A DNA stretch of 64,000 bases. It comes from Bacteroidales bacterium. Its GTDB lineage: Bacteria > Bacteroidota > Bacteroidia > Bacteroidales > Paludibacteraceae. Made by a program: the position numbers and the translations under genes. The notes under the pieces are model-generated. The model was not told where the DNA came from. It did no database searches and saw only the letters and a program-made list of their open reading frames with translations. Shown in pieces: positions 53,994-63,794 of this stretch. The stretch covers positions 62,001 through 126,000 of the forward strand of contig SUXE01000014.1 of assembly GCA_015061115.1 (NCBI GenBank). Reading direction: 5' to 3'. Position 1 is the stretch's first letter, and each line of letters begins with the position of its first letter.

Positions 53994-54098
53994 ACGACTC
54001 TGGCAGTAACCCACAATGATTTAGGATTCTCCTTACCCCACTGCCCAACAGGCCAGCAATGGCTTACGGCACAAAATGAAAACAAATAGACTCATAAT

Positions 54099-54842
54099 AT
54101 GAAACACTTTGGTTTGATTGGGAAAGTGTTAGTCCACTCATTCTCAAAAAAATTCTTCACTGAGAAATTCGCAAAAGAAGGAATCGATGCGCAATACGAC
54201 TTGTACGAACTCCCTGTGATAGATGATTTCAAACATTTGATCACGACAAAAGAATTTTGCGGATTCAATGTGACAATTCCTTACAAGGAACAAATTATTC
54301 CTTTCCTCGATTCGTTGGACCCTATCGCAGAGGGCATCGGAGCTGTGAACACAGTTAAATTCATCCGTGAAAATGGCAAGACGGAATTGCGTGGATACAA
54401 CACCGATATCATCGGATTCACAGACAGCATCAAACCATTGCTAAAAGAAAACCACAAAAAAGCTCTTGTCCTTGGCACAGGTGGAGCTTCAAAAGCAATA
54501 TGTTATGCTCTTAAACTGATGGGCATTGAATACAAATATGTGTCGAGAAGTGCAAGACCTGACGGATTCACCTATTCCGACCTCAACGAAGAGGTGATGA
54601 AGGAGTATACTGTCATAGTCAACTGCTCTCCCGTCGGCACATTCCCACACCACGATGAAGCCCCTAACATTCCATACGAATTCCTGACTCCAAACCACCT
54701 TTTGTACGATCTGGTTTACAACCCGGAGCACACAAAATTCTGCCAACTTGGAGAAGCTAAAGGTGCGATTTGCAAGAATGGACTTGAAATGCTACATAAT
54801 CAAGCAATTGCGTCTTGGAAGATATGGAACGACATCAAATAG
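54099..54842 (+). CDS. aroE: Shikimate dehydrogenase
   Basis: Reduces 3-dehydroshikimate to shikimate with NADPH, feeding chorismate and so the Trp pathway. At 247 residues it is slightly short for AroE but complete. Shikimate-binding HSFS, the catalytic Lys63 in NVTIPYKE, GAVNTVKF and GYNTD are present, as is the nucleotide-binding GTGGASKA. Later motifs are VNCSPVGTFP and NGLEMLHNQA. The usual G-x-P near the N-terminus is GKVL here. It has about 100 bases of spacer before it and is followed by 250 bases before nrdD. Confidence 0.93.
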   Translation: MKHFGLIGKVLVHSFSKKFFTEKFAKEGIDAQYDLYELPVIDDFKHLITTKEFCGFNVTIPYKEQIIPFLDSLDPIAEGIGAVNTVKFIRENGKTELRGYNTDIIGFTDSIKPLLKENHKKALVLGTGGASKAICYALKLMGIEYKYVSRSARPDGFTYSDLNEEVMKEYTVIVNCSPVGTFPHHDEAPNIPYEFLTPNHLLYDLVYNPEHTKFCQLGEAKGAICKNGLEMLHNQAIASWKIWNDIK

Positions 54843-55094
54843 GTGTTATCAAACATATTTTTAGACTTTCTTAAAAATTCCCCAAACATTTCATTTGACT
54901 ATTCCTCCAGACAACCAATACACGCAACATGTTTGGCGGAGGATTTGAAAAATGAATACAATACAAATTTGTAATAATTACAAATCCCATAACAAAAAAT
55001 ATATTAATGTCAAGAGTATTTTTTATTTTTTTTGTGGGTAATATTGCAAAGTCATTAAGAACAAATTAGAGTAAGTGATATAACAAATATAACA
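54843..55094 (+). promoter_or_regulatory. Leader region of nrdD with candidate -7 box
   Basis: TAATATTG at 55039-55046 is a 7/8 match to TAnnTTTG. The run TTTTTTTTGTGGG just before it resembles the T-run/TAATATTGCA upstream of the two J-domain genes. No NrdR-box pair was found by eye. Confidence 0.35.
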
Positions 55095-57479
55095 ATGGAC
55101 TTAGACAAGATTACAATAGAGAAACGCGATGGCAAACACGAGGCGTTCTCTAAAGAGAAGATCAAGAACGCGATAGCGAAAGCTTATCGTGCTAGTGATG
55201 TGAAAGAAGAGCCTGGAGTAATTGATCAAGTTACAGATGCTGTTTGCAATAGTATCGACAAAGAGATCATCTCAGTAGAGGAAATTCAAGACTTGGTAGA
55301 GCATGAATTGATGTTCCGCAACCACCACGTCGCAAAAAAATATATCCTCTACCGTGACCAACGTAATACAGAGCGTCACAAGCGTACACATATGAAGCAT
55401 GTGATGGATGGCATCGTCAATATCGAGAAGAATGATGTCAACCTAAGCAACGCCAACATGTCATCGCACACACCTGCAGGCCAGATGATGACATTCGCAT
55501 CTGAGGTGACTAAAGACTATGCGATCAAATATCTGCTAAGTCCAAAATTCGCACGTGCACACAAAGAAGGAGACATCCATATCCACGACTTGGATTACTA
55601 TCCAACAAAGACTGTGACTTGTGTGCAGTATGACCTTGAGGATATCTTCGAGAGAGGTTTCAAGACAAAGAACGGAAGCATACGTACTCCACAGTCAATC
55701 CGTAGCTACGCCACTTTGGCTACTATCGTTTTCCAGACAAACCAGAACGAGCAGCACGGAGGTCAGAGTATTCCAGCATTCGACTTCTTCATGGCGCCAG
55801 GTGTCTACAAGACATTTATAAAGAGTGCGGAGCAGATGATCAAATTCCTTTGCAAAATCAAGCATAAGGACATAGATTTCAGCTTCTTGCGCGACATGTT
55901 GAAGGAGAACATCAAGAGCATCGACGTAACAGACGAGGAAAAGAACAACTTGGTGGCAATGCTAAGCGGAAAGGGAATCAACATCACCCTTGACGAGTTG
56001 TCAGTGATCGTAAACAACGCATACGACAACACTCGTAACGAAACGCTTCAGGCAATGGAAGGTCTTGTCCACAACTTGAACACTATGCACTCTCGTGGTG
56101 GAAACCAGGTGGTGTTCAGCTCTATAAATTATGGAACAGATTTTTCTCCAGAAGGAAGAATGGTGATGAGAGAGCTTCTCAACACTACATCAAAAGGTCT
56201 TGGAAGCGGAGAGGTTCCTGTCTTCCCTATCCAAATCTTCAAAGTGAGAGACGGAATTTCTTACTCAGAGGAGGATTACAAGAACGCAATTGAGAACTGG
56301 GACGCTGCAATGGCTGGCGAAATCAAGTTTAAGGCGCCAAACTTCGACCTATTGTTGAAGGCATGCGCGACTACAGCCACATCATTGTTCCCTAACTTCT
56401 TGTTCTTGGATACTCCATACAACAAGCATGAGAAGTGGGACATCAACGATCCTAAGCGATACAGATATGAATTGGCTACAATGGGTTGCCGTACACGTGT
56501 GTTTGAAAACCTTAACGGAGAGAAGACATCAATCGGACGTGGAAACCTATCATTCACATCTATCAACCTTCCTCGTCTTGCCATAACAGCTAAAAGAGAG
56601 GCAGAGGATCTCTACCCAGACGGCGACAAGCACTTGATCCGCAAAGAGGCTAAGAAGATTCTTATTAAGAAGACGAAGGAGATGGTGGCATTCGTAGCCG
56701 ACCAGCTATATGAAAGATACCTATACCAGCGCACAGCTTTGGCTCGTCAGTTCCCATTCATGATGGGTAACGACGTATGGAAGGGAGGAGCTGCTTTGGC
56801 GCCTAACGATGAGGTAGGAGATGTGCTAAACAGCGGTACTCTTGGTATCGGATTCATCGGTGGACACAATGCGATGATGGCAATCTACGGTGAGAGCCAC
56901 GGAACAAACCAAGACGCATGGGAATGCCTTCGTGATGTGTTGATTGCAATGAACGAGGTTGTAAAAGAATACAAAGAAAGATATCATTTGAACTTCTCTG
57001 TCCTTGCGACTCCAGCAGAAGGTCTTGCAGGAAGATTCACTCGTTACGACAAGCAGAAATTCGGTATCATCGAAGGTGTCAACGACCGTGATTACTACGT
57101 CAACTCATTCCACATCGATGTAAAGGAGAACATCTCATTGATCGACAAGATCAAGAAGGAGGCTCCATTCCACGCACTTACAGGTGGTGGTCACATCACA
57201 TACGTGGAGCTTGACGGAGAAGCTAAGAAGAACGTCAGCTCAATCCTTAAGATCGTAAAGGTAATGCACGACGAGAATATCGGCTATGGTTCAATCAACC
57301 ACCCTGTCGACACATGTAAGCGTTGCGGCTACCGTGGTGTCATCTACTCTACTTGCCCACTATGTAAGAGTGAGGAGATCATCCGTCTACGCCGTATCAC
57401 AGGTTACTTGACAGGTTCACTTGAATCTTGGAACTCAGCTAAACGTGCAGAGGAAAGAGATAGAGTAAAGCATCATTAA
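55095..57479 (+). CDS. nrdD: Anaerobic ribonucleoside-triphosphate reductase
   Basis: A 794-residue class III ribonucleotide reductase making dNTPs without oxygen. It has an N-terminal ATP-cone (about residues 4-95; ITIEKRDGKHEAFSKEKI) controlling overall activity, then the catalytic barrel with HIHDLDYYP, HGGQSIPAFD and SLFPNF. A zinc site of four Cys (741, 744, 754, 757 in CKRC/CPLC) lies near the C-terminus, followed by the glycyl-radical loop RITGYLTG with Gly770 as the likely radical residue. The activase NrdG is not next to it, unlike the common nrdDG pair. Formate or a thioredoxin system would supply electrons. It points to anaerobic life. Confidence 0.96.
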   Translation: MDLDKITIEKRDGKHEAFSKEKIKNAIAKAYRASDVKEEPGVIDQVTDAVCNSIDKEIISVEEIQDLVEHELMFRNHHVAKKYILYRDQRNTERHKRTHMKHVMDGIVNIEKNDVNLSNANMSSHTPAGQMMTFASEVTKDYAIKYLLSPKFARAHKEGDIHIHDLDYYPTKTVTCVQYDLEDIFERGFKTKNGSIRTPQSIRSYATLATIVFQTNQNEQHGGQSIPAFDFFMAPGVYKTFIKSAEQMIKFLCKIKHKDIDFSFLRDMLKENIKSIDVTDEEKNNLVAMLSGKGINITLDELSVIVNNAYDNTRNETLQAMEGLVHNLNTMHSRGGNQVVFSSINYGTDFSPEGRMVMRELLNTTSKGLGSGEVPVFPIQIFKVRDGISYSEEDYKNAIENWDAAMAGEIKFKAPNFDLLLKACATTATSLFPNFLFLDTPYNKHEKWDINDPKRYRYELATMGCRTRVFENLNGEKTSIGRGNLSFTSINLPRLAITAKREAEDLYPDGDKHLIRKEAKKILIKKTKEMVAFVADQLYERYLYQRTALARQFPFMMGNDVWKGGAALAPNDEVGDVLNSGTLGIGFIGGHNAMMAIYGESHGTNQDAWECLRDVLIAMNEVVKEYKERYHLNFSVLATPAEGLAGRFTRYDKQKFGIIEGVNDRDYYVNSFHIDVKENISLIDKIKKEAPFHALTGGGHITYVELDGEAKKNVSSILKIVKVMHDENIGYGSINHPVDTCKRCGYRGVIYSTCPLCKSEEIIRLRRITGYLTGSLESWNSAKRAEERDRVKHH

Positions 57480-57504
57480 TCAATAGATTAAGTAAAATAC
57501 ATTT

Positions 57505-57535
57505 AGAGCCAGGCATTAATGTCTGGCTCTTTTTT
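57505..57535 (+). terminator. Intrinsic terminator after nrdD
   Basis: AGAGCCAGGCA pairs with TGTCTGGCTCT (one G-U) around a TTAA loop, followed by TTTTT. It begins 25 bases after the stop codon. Confidence 0.9.
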
Positions 57536-57566
57536 ATCTAAATAATTTATTTATATACTCTAAACT

Positions 57567-58373
57567 CTAAATGGAAGAAGACGCTGTTTCTCTTTTCACA
57601 CATGGAGCAAACCAACGCCAATTCATCAATCTGGATTCCAACATTTTATCTCGCAACTGAGCTGACACAAATACCTTTTTTGATGAACTTCCGCCCGACC
57701 CGAAATACTCCTTGCTTTTATACATATGCAATGTAGGATTCTCTTGGATTGGGAAAAATCCTTTGACTGCTGCATGGTATTTTATTTTTCCACATACCGG
57801 ACAGATCTCATATTCGTATTCACTTAAATCCAATGGCTGGTCGGTATCAGGGATTACGAGCTGAACGATAGAGTCTATCACTGTTTCCTTTTTATAATTC
57901 TTCACGCTTCTGCAAGCCACACCGAAAGGACGAAACACTGCCTCATAGATTGCCTTGTCTACAAAGAATTCATCATAAACCCACCCCAATGACCAGAATT
58001 TTGCTTTAGGCAAATTCTTTATTCGGAAATCGTCCTTTTGGTGTTTGCCGATGTCACATCTTTCACAATACTCATTAGTAATCGAATATGTTAATTCTTT
58101 GTATCCAAAATCGTCATCTGGCATTGGATAGCCAAATTCCCTACATTGGTCTATCAGACAAAACGCTGAATCAAGAATCTCTTTTTTTTCAAACTCTACA
58201 ACTCTTGTGACCAATACTTTCCATTCTTTAAACAATTGGAATATATTTTTGTCCAATGTTTCTTCTTCAACAAAAAATGTGTCACATCCAACATCTGTCA
58301 TTAGGCCATATTTTTGTAAAACATCAACCTGATATTTACTCCAATTACCTGAAATTTGTACTATTTTTTTCAT
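57567..58373 (-). CDS. Double-CXXC(G) motif protein, putative immunity protein
   Basis: A 268-residue soluble protein with two cysteine pairs: YCERCDIGKH near the middle and CPVCGKIKYH later, separated by WSLGWVYDEFFVDKAIYEAVFRPFGV. The layout recalls the double-CXXCG proteins described as immunity factors for bacterial contact-dependent toxins. Likely a zinc-stabilised fold. It sits at the head of a minus-strand run with a barstar homologue, which supports an immunity role, but no cognate toxin is in the window. Assignment is from motif resemblance only. Confidence 0.6.
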   Translation of the reverse strand: MKKIVQISGNWSKYQVDVLQKYGLMTDVGCDTFFVEEETLDKNIFQLFKEWKVLVTRVVEFEKKEILDSAFCLIDQCREFGYPMPDDDFGYKELTYSITNEYCERCDIGKHQKDDFRIKNLPKAKFWSLGWVYDEFFVDKAIYEAVFRPFGVACRSVKNYKKETVIDSIVQLVIPDTDQPLDLSEYEYEICPVCGKIKYHAAVKGFFPIQENPTLHMYKSKEYFGSGGSSSKKVFVSAQLRDKMLESRLMNWRWFAPCVKRETASSSI

Positions 58374-58438
58374 TTATTCCGAATCTTAATGCCATTAAAA
58401 TTGGGGGGATGCGACGCGAATATCCACAAAGACTGTTA

Positions 58439-58864
58439 TCACATCAAGAATAGATCTCCATCCACAAAACCATAGCCTACTCCCTGCTTGCTTAGCAGGA
58501 TTTTAGAATACTTGCCATTTTGCAAATACTCAGACAAATGGGATTCTATCGTATGCAAACACTCTTCATAAGTCATAATGAATCTCCACGTAAGAGGTGT
58601 TTCCCTGGTTGAAAAGACTTCATCGCACGGCCAATCATTGTCATCTTTATCAAATGAAGCAGAGCCGACCAATTCCACCGACCAAAAATCATCAGCATCC
58701 TCGTAAAGATTGAAACAGAAAGCGACAATGTCATCAGACATTTCTTTTTCATTTGACAAAATTTCATCAAGCCACTTTTCAAAATCTGAGTATGGCAAAC
58801 CACCATTGTTTTTCATTGCATTAAAAATTTTTCGTTTGACACTTGAAAGAAACGACTTTAACAT
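58439..58864 (-). CDS. Uncharacterised protein, possible immunity protein
   Basis: Start set at ATG 58864 (MLKSFLSSVKRKIF), 141 residues; the frame extends to 58912 with a non-typical MLMSCDIHRK lead. An acidic α/β protein with CFNLYEDADDFWSVELVGSA and a C-terminal GVGYGFVDGDLFLM. No signal peptide. I do not recognise the family. Size, acidity and the neighbours (a double-CXXC protein downstream, barstar a few genes away) fit a toxin-immunity gene. Confidence 0.55.
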   Translation of the reverse strand: MLKSFLSSVKRKIFNAMKNNGGLPYSDFEKWLDEILSNEKEMSDDIVAFCFNLYEDADDFWSVELVGSASFDKDDNDWPCDEVFSTRETPLTWRFIMTYEECLHTIESHLSEYLQNGKYSKILLSKQGVGYGFVDGDLFLM

Positions 58865-58944
58865 CTTCTTAATAATTAAATTTTTCCTGTGAATATCACA
58901 GGACATCAGCAAATGTAAAAAAAACTCAAAAATAAATTAATTAT

Positions 58945-59721
58945 TTATTGGGAAATGATACTTCTCAGATCATTCGTTCTACTTTTGCCTGCGACATCTG
59001 CGGAAATCGACTGCAATATCTTTTTGTCAAAAGGCATAAGCAAAAGGATTTTCTTCTTTCTGAATAGATCAGCCAGACATTTTGCGTCGTATGCCTCCAT
59101 TAAAAGAGTATATACCGAAACAAGGTCTGAAATTTTATTGTTGTTGGTCAAATCGATAAGAAGTGGTCTGTCTTGTTGTCTCTTCATCGAATCTCTCAAA
59201 CATACAGAGCTGATTTTTTGTCCATTCAACAAATACAGATCAGAGACCAAAGTCAATCTGGACATATCTTGGTTATACGTCAAGAAAAAATCACGTTTCC
59301 AATCGTTCAATTCATCTTCTGTCGGAGGAGCAAAATATGAGTCATAATAATATTTAGCGACGGGGAGATCGATAGAATTTTCTCTACAATAGTACTCCAT
59401 CATATATGTTCTGTAGCGACGGGGGTGAAACACAAATGAATCAATATGACACGTCGCATGATTTGCAACAAACATCAAAGAATCAAACCGTTCTACGGAT
59501 ACATTCCCGTCGACATATATTTCGATAAAATCCATATTGGTTTCTGAAACATCGTTGACTGAGCTGTAGCACCTACCTTTAAGCAAGTATTGATTTTCAG
59601 TCACATGATTCCGATTGCGTGTAAAAGCGAGCATCACGCATACCGAAAGGATAATCGACATCACAATGTGATTACTATAGTCGACATCTCTTATTTTCTT
59701 CTTATGTTGTGAAACCCGCAT
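58945..59721 (-). CDS. Uncharacterised single-pass membrane protein
   Basis: A 258-residue protein with a basic N-terminus (MRVSQHKKKIRDVDY), one membrane segment (about residues 19-34, IVMSIILSVCVMLAF), and an extracytoplasmic region of mixed α/β content with scattered Cys. No domain recognised. It lies in the same orientation as the accessory genes on both sides. AT-rich like its neighbours. Confidence 0.55.
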   Translation of the reverse strand: MRVSQHKKKIRDVDYSNHIVMSIILSVCVMLAFTRNRNHVTENQYLLKGRCYSSVNDVSETNMDFIEIYVDGNVSVERFDSLMFVANHATCHIDSFVFHPRRYRTYMMEYYCRENSIDLPVAKYYYDSYFAPPTEDELNDWKRDFFLTYNQDMSRLTLVSDLYLLNGQKISSVCLRDSMKRQQDRPLLIDLTNNNKISDLVSVYTLLMEAYDAKCLADLFRKKKILLLMPFDKKILQSISADVAGKSRTNDLRSIISQ

Positions 59722-60032
59722 ATTTTCTCTGTTTAGATATATCTCATTAATTCCGTCTTCTAAAATTATACTTTTATCCGCAAATTCATATATTAAACTC
59801 TCATTATATTCTAAAAATCAGGAGTTGAGCCTTTGATTGAACAGGGCAAATAATCAATGCCAATAGAAAAAATTTTACAATATTCTGAATATCCATATAT
59901 GCACCAGTTTTAATTAATATATAAAGACATTCGTTTTCTCAACACCAAAATCCAGCGAGATTTTAGCCAATAGTCGCCCTTGGAGATTCACGAATTATGC
60001 GTTCTACACTTTATAGAACAACAATTAAAGAA
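59722..60032. other. Intergenic stretch without a recognised gene
   Basis: About 310 AT-rich bases. A short inverted repeat GTTCTA/TAGAAC near 60000-60018 lacks a T-run. No promoter of good quality, RNA gene or ORF was seen. Confidence 0.4.
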
Positions 60033-60746
60033 TTATTTCAAATGCTGTCTTACTTCCTTAAGCCCGTTATAAATACATGGCTGAATAATCGTACAACTTG
60101 TATCCATAATCCCATATTTATTTAAATTCAAATCCTTTACAATAGTTTCTCCATAGGCATTAAAATCACTACATATTATCATATCTTTTTTTATAGGAAC
60201 CGTTTTCCCTGTTTTCATAAAATATAGATAACGACATTTGTCTTTTTCCATTTCTAGGATTGCATATTCCAAATACCTAATACCATCCCATTTGAACGGA
60301 ATGATTGTTTCTCCATCGGAATCTATCACCCCTACTTTATTTTTTTTTGTAAAAACATAATACTCTTTATTAGAAGTTGTATCTGAAAAAGAAAATGGAA
60401 ACATAGTATATTTGAAAGGTATCACCTCTTCTCCTTTTTTATTAACAACTCCCCATTTACCATTTCGCATCACAGCACCACATTTTCCATAAAATGGGCA
60501 AAACCTTTCATATTTAAACTCGGTAAGAACATTAAGATTAGAATCGACCAATGCTAACAATTGTGTTCTACTGTTTCTCAACCAATTAACATCAGAATGC
60601 TTCCAAGTAAATATGGTACTGTACCAGACGGTATCCCCATTGGTCACAAAAAATTTGTCAGCATGAGGCTTCTCATTTGAATTTTGTCCGTACACATATA
60701 TACTAATGCTTATCAGCAACAACGTATTAATTATCTTCCTTCCCAT
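60033..60746 (-). CDS. Secreted WG-repeat protein
   Basis: A 237-residue protein with a signal peptide (MGRKIINTLLLISISIYVYG) and WG-type repeats: NGKWGVVNKKGEEVIPFKY, NKVGVIDSDGETIIPFKW and a diverged NKYGIMDTSCTIIQPCIY. WG repeats form β-propeller- or solenoid-like folds of unknown ligand. It is probably periplasmic or surface exposed. It belongs to the accessory run at the right side; WG proteins occur in such gene islands, but a link to immunity is only a guess. Confidence 0.75.
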   Translation of the reverse strand: MGRKIINTLLLISISIYVYGQNSNEKPHADKFFVTNGDTVWYSTIFTWKHSDVNWLRNSRTQLLALVDSNLNVLTEFKYERFCPFYGKCGAVMRNGKWGVVNKKGEEVIPFKYTMFPFSFSDTTSNKEYYVFTKKNKVGVIDSDGETIIPFKWDGIRYLEYAILEMEKDKCRYLYFMKTGKTVPIKKDMIICSDFNAYGETIVKDLNLNKYGIMDTSCTIIQPCIYNGLKEVRQHLK

Positions 60747-60823
60747 TTGAAAATTTATTTTGGTCGACGGTGCAAAGATAGCAAACGATCCATCAGCATA
60801 ACTATCACATCAACTTTTATTTC

Positions 60824-61726
60824 TTATTCATTATCCCTTATCTTTTTTGTGTTTTCCATTAAAGATTTCCATGGTTCCGGAGGTGTTATAACCATATGAG
60901 AGATATCTTTAATTTTACTTATAACTGGTCGTATTGGCATCCCCAAATAACGGTTATCATAATAAAAATCAAACACATATTTAGAATAAAACAATATATA
61001 ATGTGCAAATTCAGGTGCTTTTTTGCAGATCGTAGCAGACCAATAACATCCAAAAATTTCATTGCTTATTAAATTTTGAGATCTAAATCCTCCTACAGGA
61101 AGAAATATCCAATGATTATTTTTCCCTACAACTTTATAGCCCCACACCCCATCAGACTCACTCCATATCCATCTACATTGTTCATACAATTCCTCCCATT
61201 CCGAAATTGTCGGAGTACGCCAATCCGTACCCCATTCAATTGTGGCAATATCATCTTCAGGAAGTAAATTCATCAAACTATCTACTTTTCCATATTCCAA
61301 AAGAGTATTGTATTTAAATAAAGAATCCACTCCATATTCTTCTCCTTTACCAAATTTGTAATTGAATCCGCTATACACTTCTTTTGTTTGTGTTTCTCCC
61401 CATGCGAAAAAAGATCCATAATTCTCAGGAGACACTGCTCCGACATTAGTTGTAGCCCACAATGTACCACTTGTCAATCCAAGGTCTACATACTCGTGCT
61501 TACAACTTTCATCCTTTATTCCGTCTTTGTCCCTGATTGCGTCTCGCAAAGACATCCGTTCAAAACGAATCGTATCAGATTTACTTAATTCATAAGATTC
61601 CTTATCGGTTTGAATCTCATATACGCCCTTTATATTCACTTTCTCTTGGGAAAATGAATACACTGCATTGATCAAAAGAAGAATTACAATATTTGCTTTA
61701 CGTTTAAGAGACAGATCAACTCGCAT
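60824..61726 (-). CDS. FISUMP-domain secreted protein
   Basis: Start placed at ATG 61726 (MRVDLSLKRKANIVILLLINAVYSFS), which yields a signal peptide; the frame runs up to 61834 but that part overlaps the promoter box. About 300 residues. After a short β-segment (VNIKGVYEIQTDKESYELS), which resembles the N-terminal extension of the serpin, comes a FISUMP domain: YVDLGLTSGTLWATTNVGA, SFFAWGETQTK, DWRTPTISEWEELYEQC, WIFLPVGGFR and YWSATI. No lipobox, unlike the copy at 19832. Function of the domain is unknown. Confidence 0.8.
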   Translation of the reverse strand: MRVDLSLKRKANIVILLLINAVYSFSQEKVNIKGVYEIQTDKESYELSKSDTIRFERMSLRDAIRDKDGIKDESCKHEYVDLGLTSGTLWATTNVGAVSPENYGSFFAWGETQTKEVYSGFNYKFGKGEEYGVDSLFKYNTLLEYGKVDSLMNLLPEDDIATIEWGTDWRTPTISEWEELYEQCRWIWSESDGVWGYKVVGKNNHWIFLPVGGFRSQNLISNEIFGCYWSATICKKAPEFAHYILFYSKYVFDFYYDNRYLGMPIRPVISKIKDISHMVITPPEPWKSLMENTKKIRDNE

Positions 61727-61793
61727 AATGTCATCCTTGAAATCTAAAATAAAAATCTTGCATGTTGTTATAGCACAACTCATTTGATATTTG

Positions 61794-61801
61794 CAAAGAT
61801 A
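61794..61801 (-). promoter_or_regulatory. Candidate -7 element of the second FISUMP gene
   Basis: TATCTTTG on the minus strand matches TAnnTTTG exactly, 67 bases before the ATG chosen at 61726. It also supports that later start over 61834. Confidence 0.45.
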
Positions 61802-61897
61802 ATCATTCTGTAAATCAATCCTTGATATTTTCATTTTTTGTCATTATCAATCTCTGAAGACGACGGGAATCCACACTCCGCTATTTATATTACCCTA

Positions 61898-62509
61898 TCA
61901 CTCTACTTCCGGGATTGTTGGAGGAGGTGCTACAGAATCCGACTCAAAAGCAGGTGCTTCCCTCTTAAAATAATATCCTATATCAAATTTTCTTGCTTGT
62001 GAATCTACAGAATCGATTTCTTCTTTAGATATGGAATCAATATAAACTAAAGTATTCCCTTCATATTCATAAAATCTCTCTTTCAGATTCTTAAAATGCT
62101 CCATATAGAACTCATACAAAGAATCGGACAAGTTCCAATCATTATCATATCTTAAATATAATCTATTCAAAGAATCATTCCATTCTATAAAATGATTATT
62201 CAATCTGAACTCTTCACAATAACCAGAACATAGATATATGTATGAGCTATCCTGCTTATAATAACATTTAGTATTATCTCTAGTCGGTCTATCTATGAAT
62301 GTGGCAACCTGAACAATTGTTCTTTGGGGTGTTTTCGCAAAGAAAAGAGAAACAAATTTTGCATGGTCTTCCACGAAACAATTCTCTTTATCAATGTTCT
62401 TTTTTAAGACACTTAATACTCCGGCCTTGTGACAATTTTCTTTATTATGACCGCCACTACAGCTGAATAAAAAAACAAAAAACTGAATCACAAATAAAAT
62501 CTTTCTCAT
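61898..62509 (-). CDS. Lipoprotein of unknown function
   Basis: A 203-residue protein with a lipoprotein signal (MRKILFVIQFFVFLFSC, Cys17 in LFSC). The mature part is rich in Tyr, Asp and Glu, with SSYIYLCSGYCEEFRL and WNDSLNRLYLRYDNDWNLSDSLYEFYMEHFK, and has a Pro-rich tail. No family recognised. It probably sits on an outer-membrane leaflet. Same orientation as the flanking accessory genes. Confidence 0.65.
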   Translation of the reverse strand: MRKILFVIQFFVFLFSCSGGHNKENCHKAGVLSVLKKNIDKENCFVEDHAKFVSLFFAKTPQRTIVQVATFIDRPTRDNTKCYYKQDSSYIYLCSGYCEEFRLNNHFIEWNDSLNRLYLRYDNDWNLSDSLYEFYMEHFKNLKERFYEYEGNTLVYIDSISKEEIDSVDSQARKFDIGYYFKREAPAFESDSVAPPPTIPEVE

Positions 62510-62697
62510 TTCAACGTAAATTATGACGACCTATTGTTAATATTTAAGGGTATCTACAACCACAAGTAAACAAAGATGACTTGATCGCATTTTGATATCA
62601 GCATAATATAACTCTTTTTATGAAATCATAATTGTTTTGTCATCTTTCTTCTTGTATTTCAAGGTTTTGAAAATGGATGGAATAAGGGTTCTGTTGC

Positions 62698-63093
62698 CTA
62701 GTCTTCAACATAATAAACATCAAACGCTAAATTCGGATGGTTTTGTTTATATCCAAATTCATCGTTGGGATCATCCCAAAAATCAGAAGCGTCTTGTAAA
62801 TATTCAAAAAATGCATCTTTTTGAAATGACGGATCTTTCGACAGAATTTTTTGTTTATTGATTATAACAAAAGCCACAAAATCTTCTTGTAGCCAACAAA
62901 AATCCCGCAGGCAATCATTGAGAGCATTCCAATTCCATCCAAAATAATCAGGGAAGCATAATTCCTCATACAACATGTTAAACAAAGTTGCCACGTCTTC
63001 TATTTTTTCGTCTATAAACACAATTTTAGTTTTTTCTTCATCATAATACTGAAGTTTCTCATTTAACTGTTTTTTTTCAACTTGGTAAATCAT
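62698..63093 (-). CDS. Barstar-family protein (RNase inhibitor / immunity protein)
   Basis: A 131-residue acidic protein. The helix that plugs the barnase active site is clear: CFPDYFGWNWNALNDCLRDF, matching barstar PEYYGENLDALWDCL. Compared with barstar, the Asp39 equivalent is kept and the Asp35 equivalent is Asn. The preceding IVFIDEKIEDVATLFNMLYEEL is the usual first strand and helix. Barstar homologues inhibit barnase-type RNase toxins and are common immunity proteins. No RNase gene is in the window; it may lie to the right or be delivered by competitors. Confidence 0.88.
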   Translation of the reverse strand: MIYQVEKKQLNEKLQYYDEEKTKIVFIDEKIEDVATLFNMLYEELCFPDYFGWNWNALNDCLRDFCWLQEDFVAFVIINKQKILSKDPSFQKDAFFEYLQDASDFWDDPNDEFGYKQNHPNLAFDVYYVED

Positions 63094-63133
63094 ATTAATT
63101 TAATTCAATTTTTCAAAATATAGACATCATGAT

Positions 63134-63784
63134 TCAAGGCAACAATTCAACTCTAGCCTTAATTTTTCCATTGGCTATATTCTCCTCAATTTTATCTAAC
63201 ACAGCTTGACGGTTAGAAAAAACAGATATTAAATTGTTCTTCCAATCGTCTAATTTGCCATAATACTCTTCAAAGATACTCTTAAAATTTGCATAAGTTT
63301 CCCCCATATCTGTAATAGTTTGTTTGAACAACGATTCATCATTTAGAAACGTAGCCATATATACCTTCATTTCTATTATAGAACTTTGATCTGATGGCAC
63401 ATAATTTCGTTTTTTAGAATATGTATCGATAACTTTAAGAAGACTATCCTTATGTATGTTATTTTTCAAATCTAAATTCAAATAGATTTCAGCATTCTGG
63501 AAAATCTCTTCTTTCTTTTCTAGCATTTTGGATATCAAAAGAGAATAATTAAGGCCCTTCGAATCCTCAATACAATGATAAAGGGAAGGAAAGTCCAAAC
63601 ACTTCTTCACATTTTCTTCCCATAGTGGATAGATAACAAAAAATGGTTGTATTTCGCCACGTATCTTCATAAGTTCAAAACCTATAGCAAAACAACCTAC
63701 AATTTTATAGTATTTTGATTGAGTGACTGCCGTTAAATCATACCGGTTTATCCATTCGTTTTTTAGTATTGTTTCTTCTTTCAT
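63134..63784 (-). CDS. Uncharacterised protein
   Basis: Start set at ATG 63784 (MKEETILKNEWINRYDL), about 216 residues; an upstream ATG at 63841 would overlap the next partial frame. Mostly helical, cytosolic, with IRGEIQPFFVIYPLWEENVKKC near the N-terminus and long helices to the C-terminus (EEYYGKLDDWKNNLISVF). No family recognised. It shares strand and low GC with the immunity-like genes and is likely part of that set. Confidence 0.6.
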   Translation of the reverse strand: MKEETILKNEWINRYDLTAVTQSKYYKIVGCFAIGFELMKIRGEIQPFFVIYPLWEENVKKCLDFPSLYHCIEDSKGLNYSLLISKMLEKKEEIFQNAEIYLNLDLKNNIHKDSLLKVIDTYSKKRNYVPSDQSSIIEMKVYMATFLNDESLFKQTITDMGETYANFKSIFEEYYGKLDDWKNNLISVFSNRQAVLDKIEENIANGKIKARVELLP

Positions 63785-63794
63785 TTTTGGCTTA

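Noticed and set aside
54843..55094. NrdR boxes before nrdD
   Set aside because: No pair of the 16-base palindromic motifs was found by eye.
60000..60020. Terminator at GTTCTA...TAGAAC
   Set aside because: Only a 6-bp AT-rich stem with no T-run on either strand.
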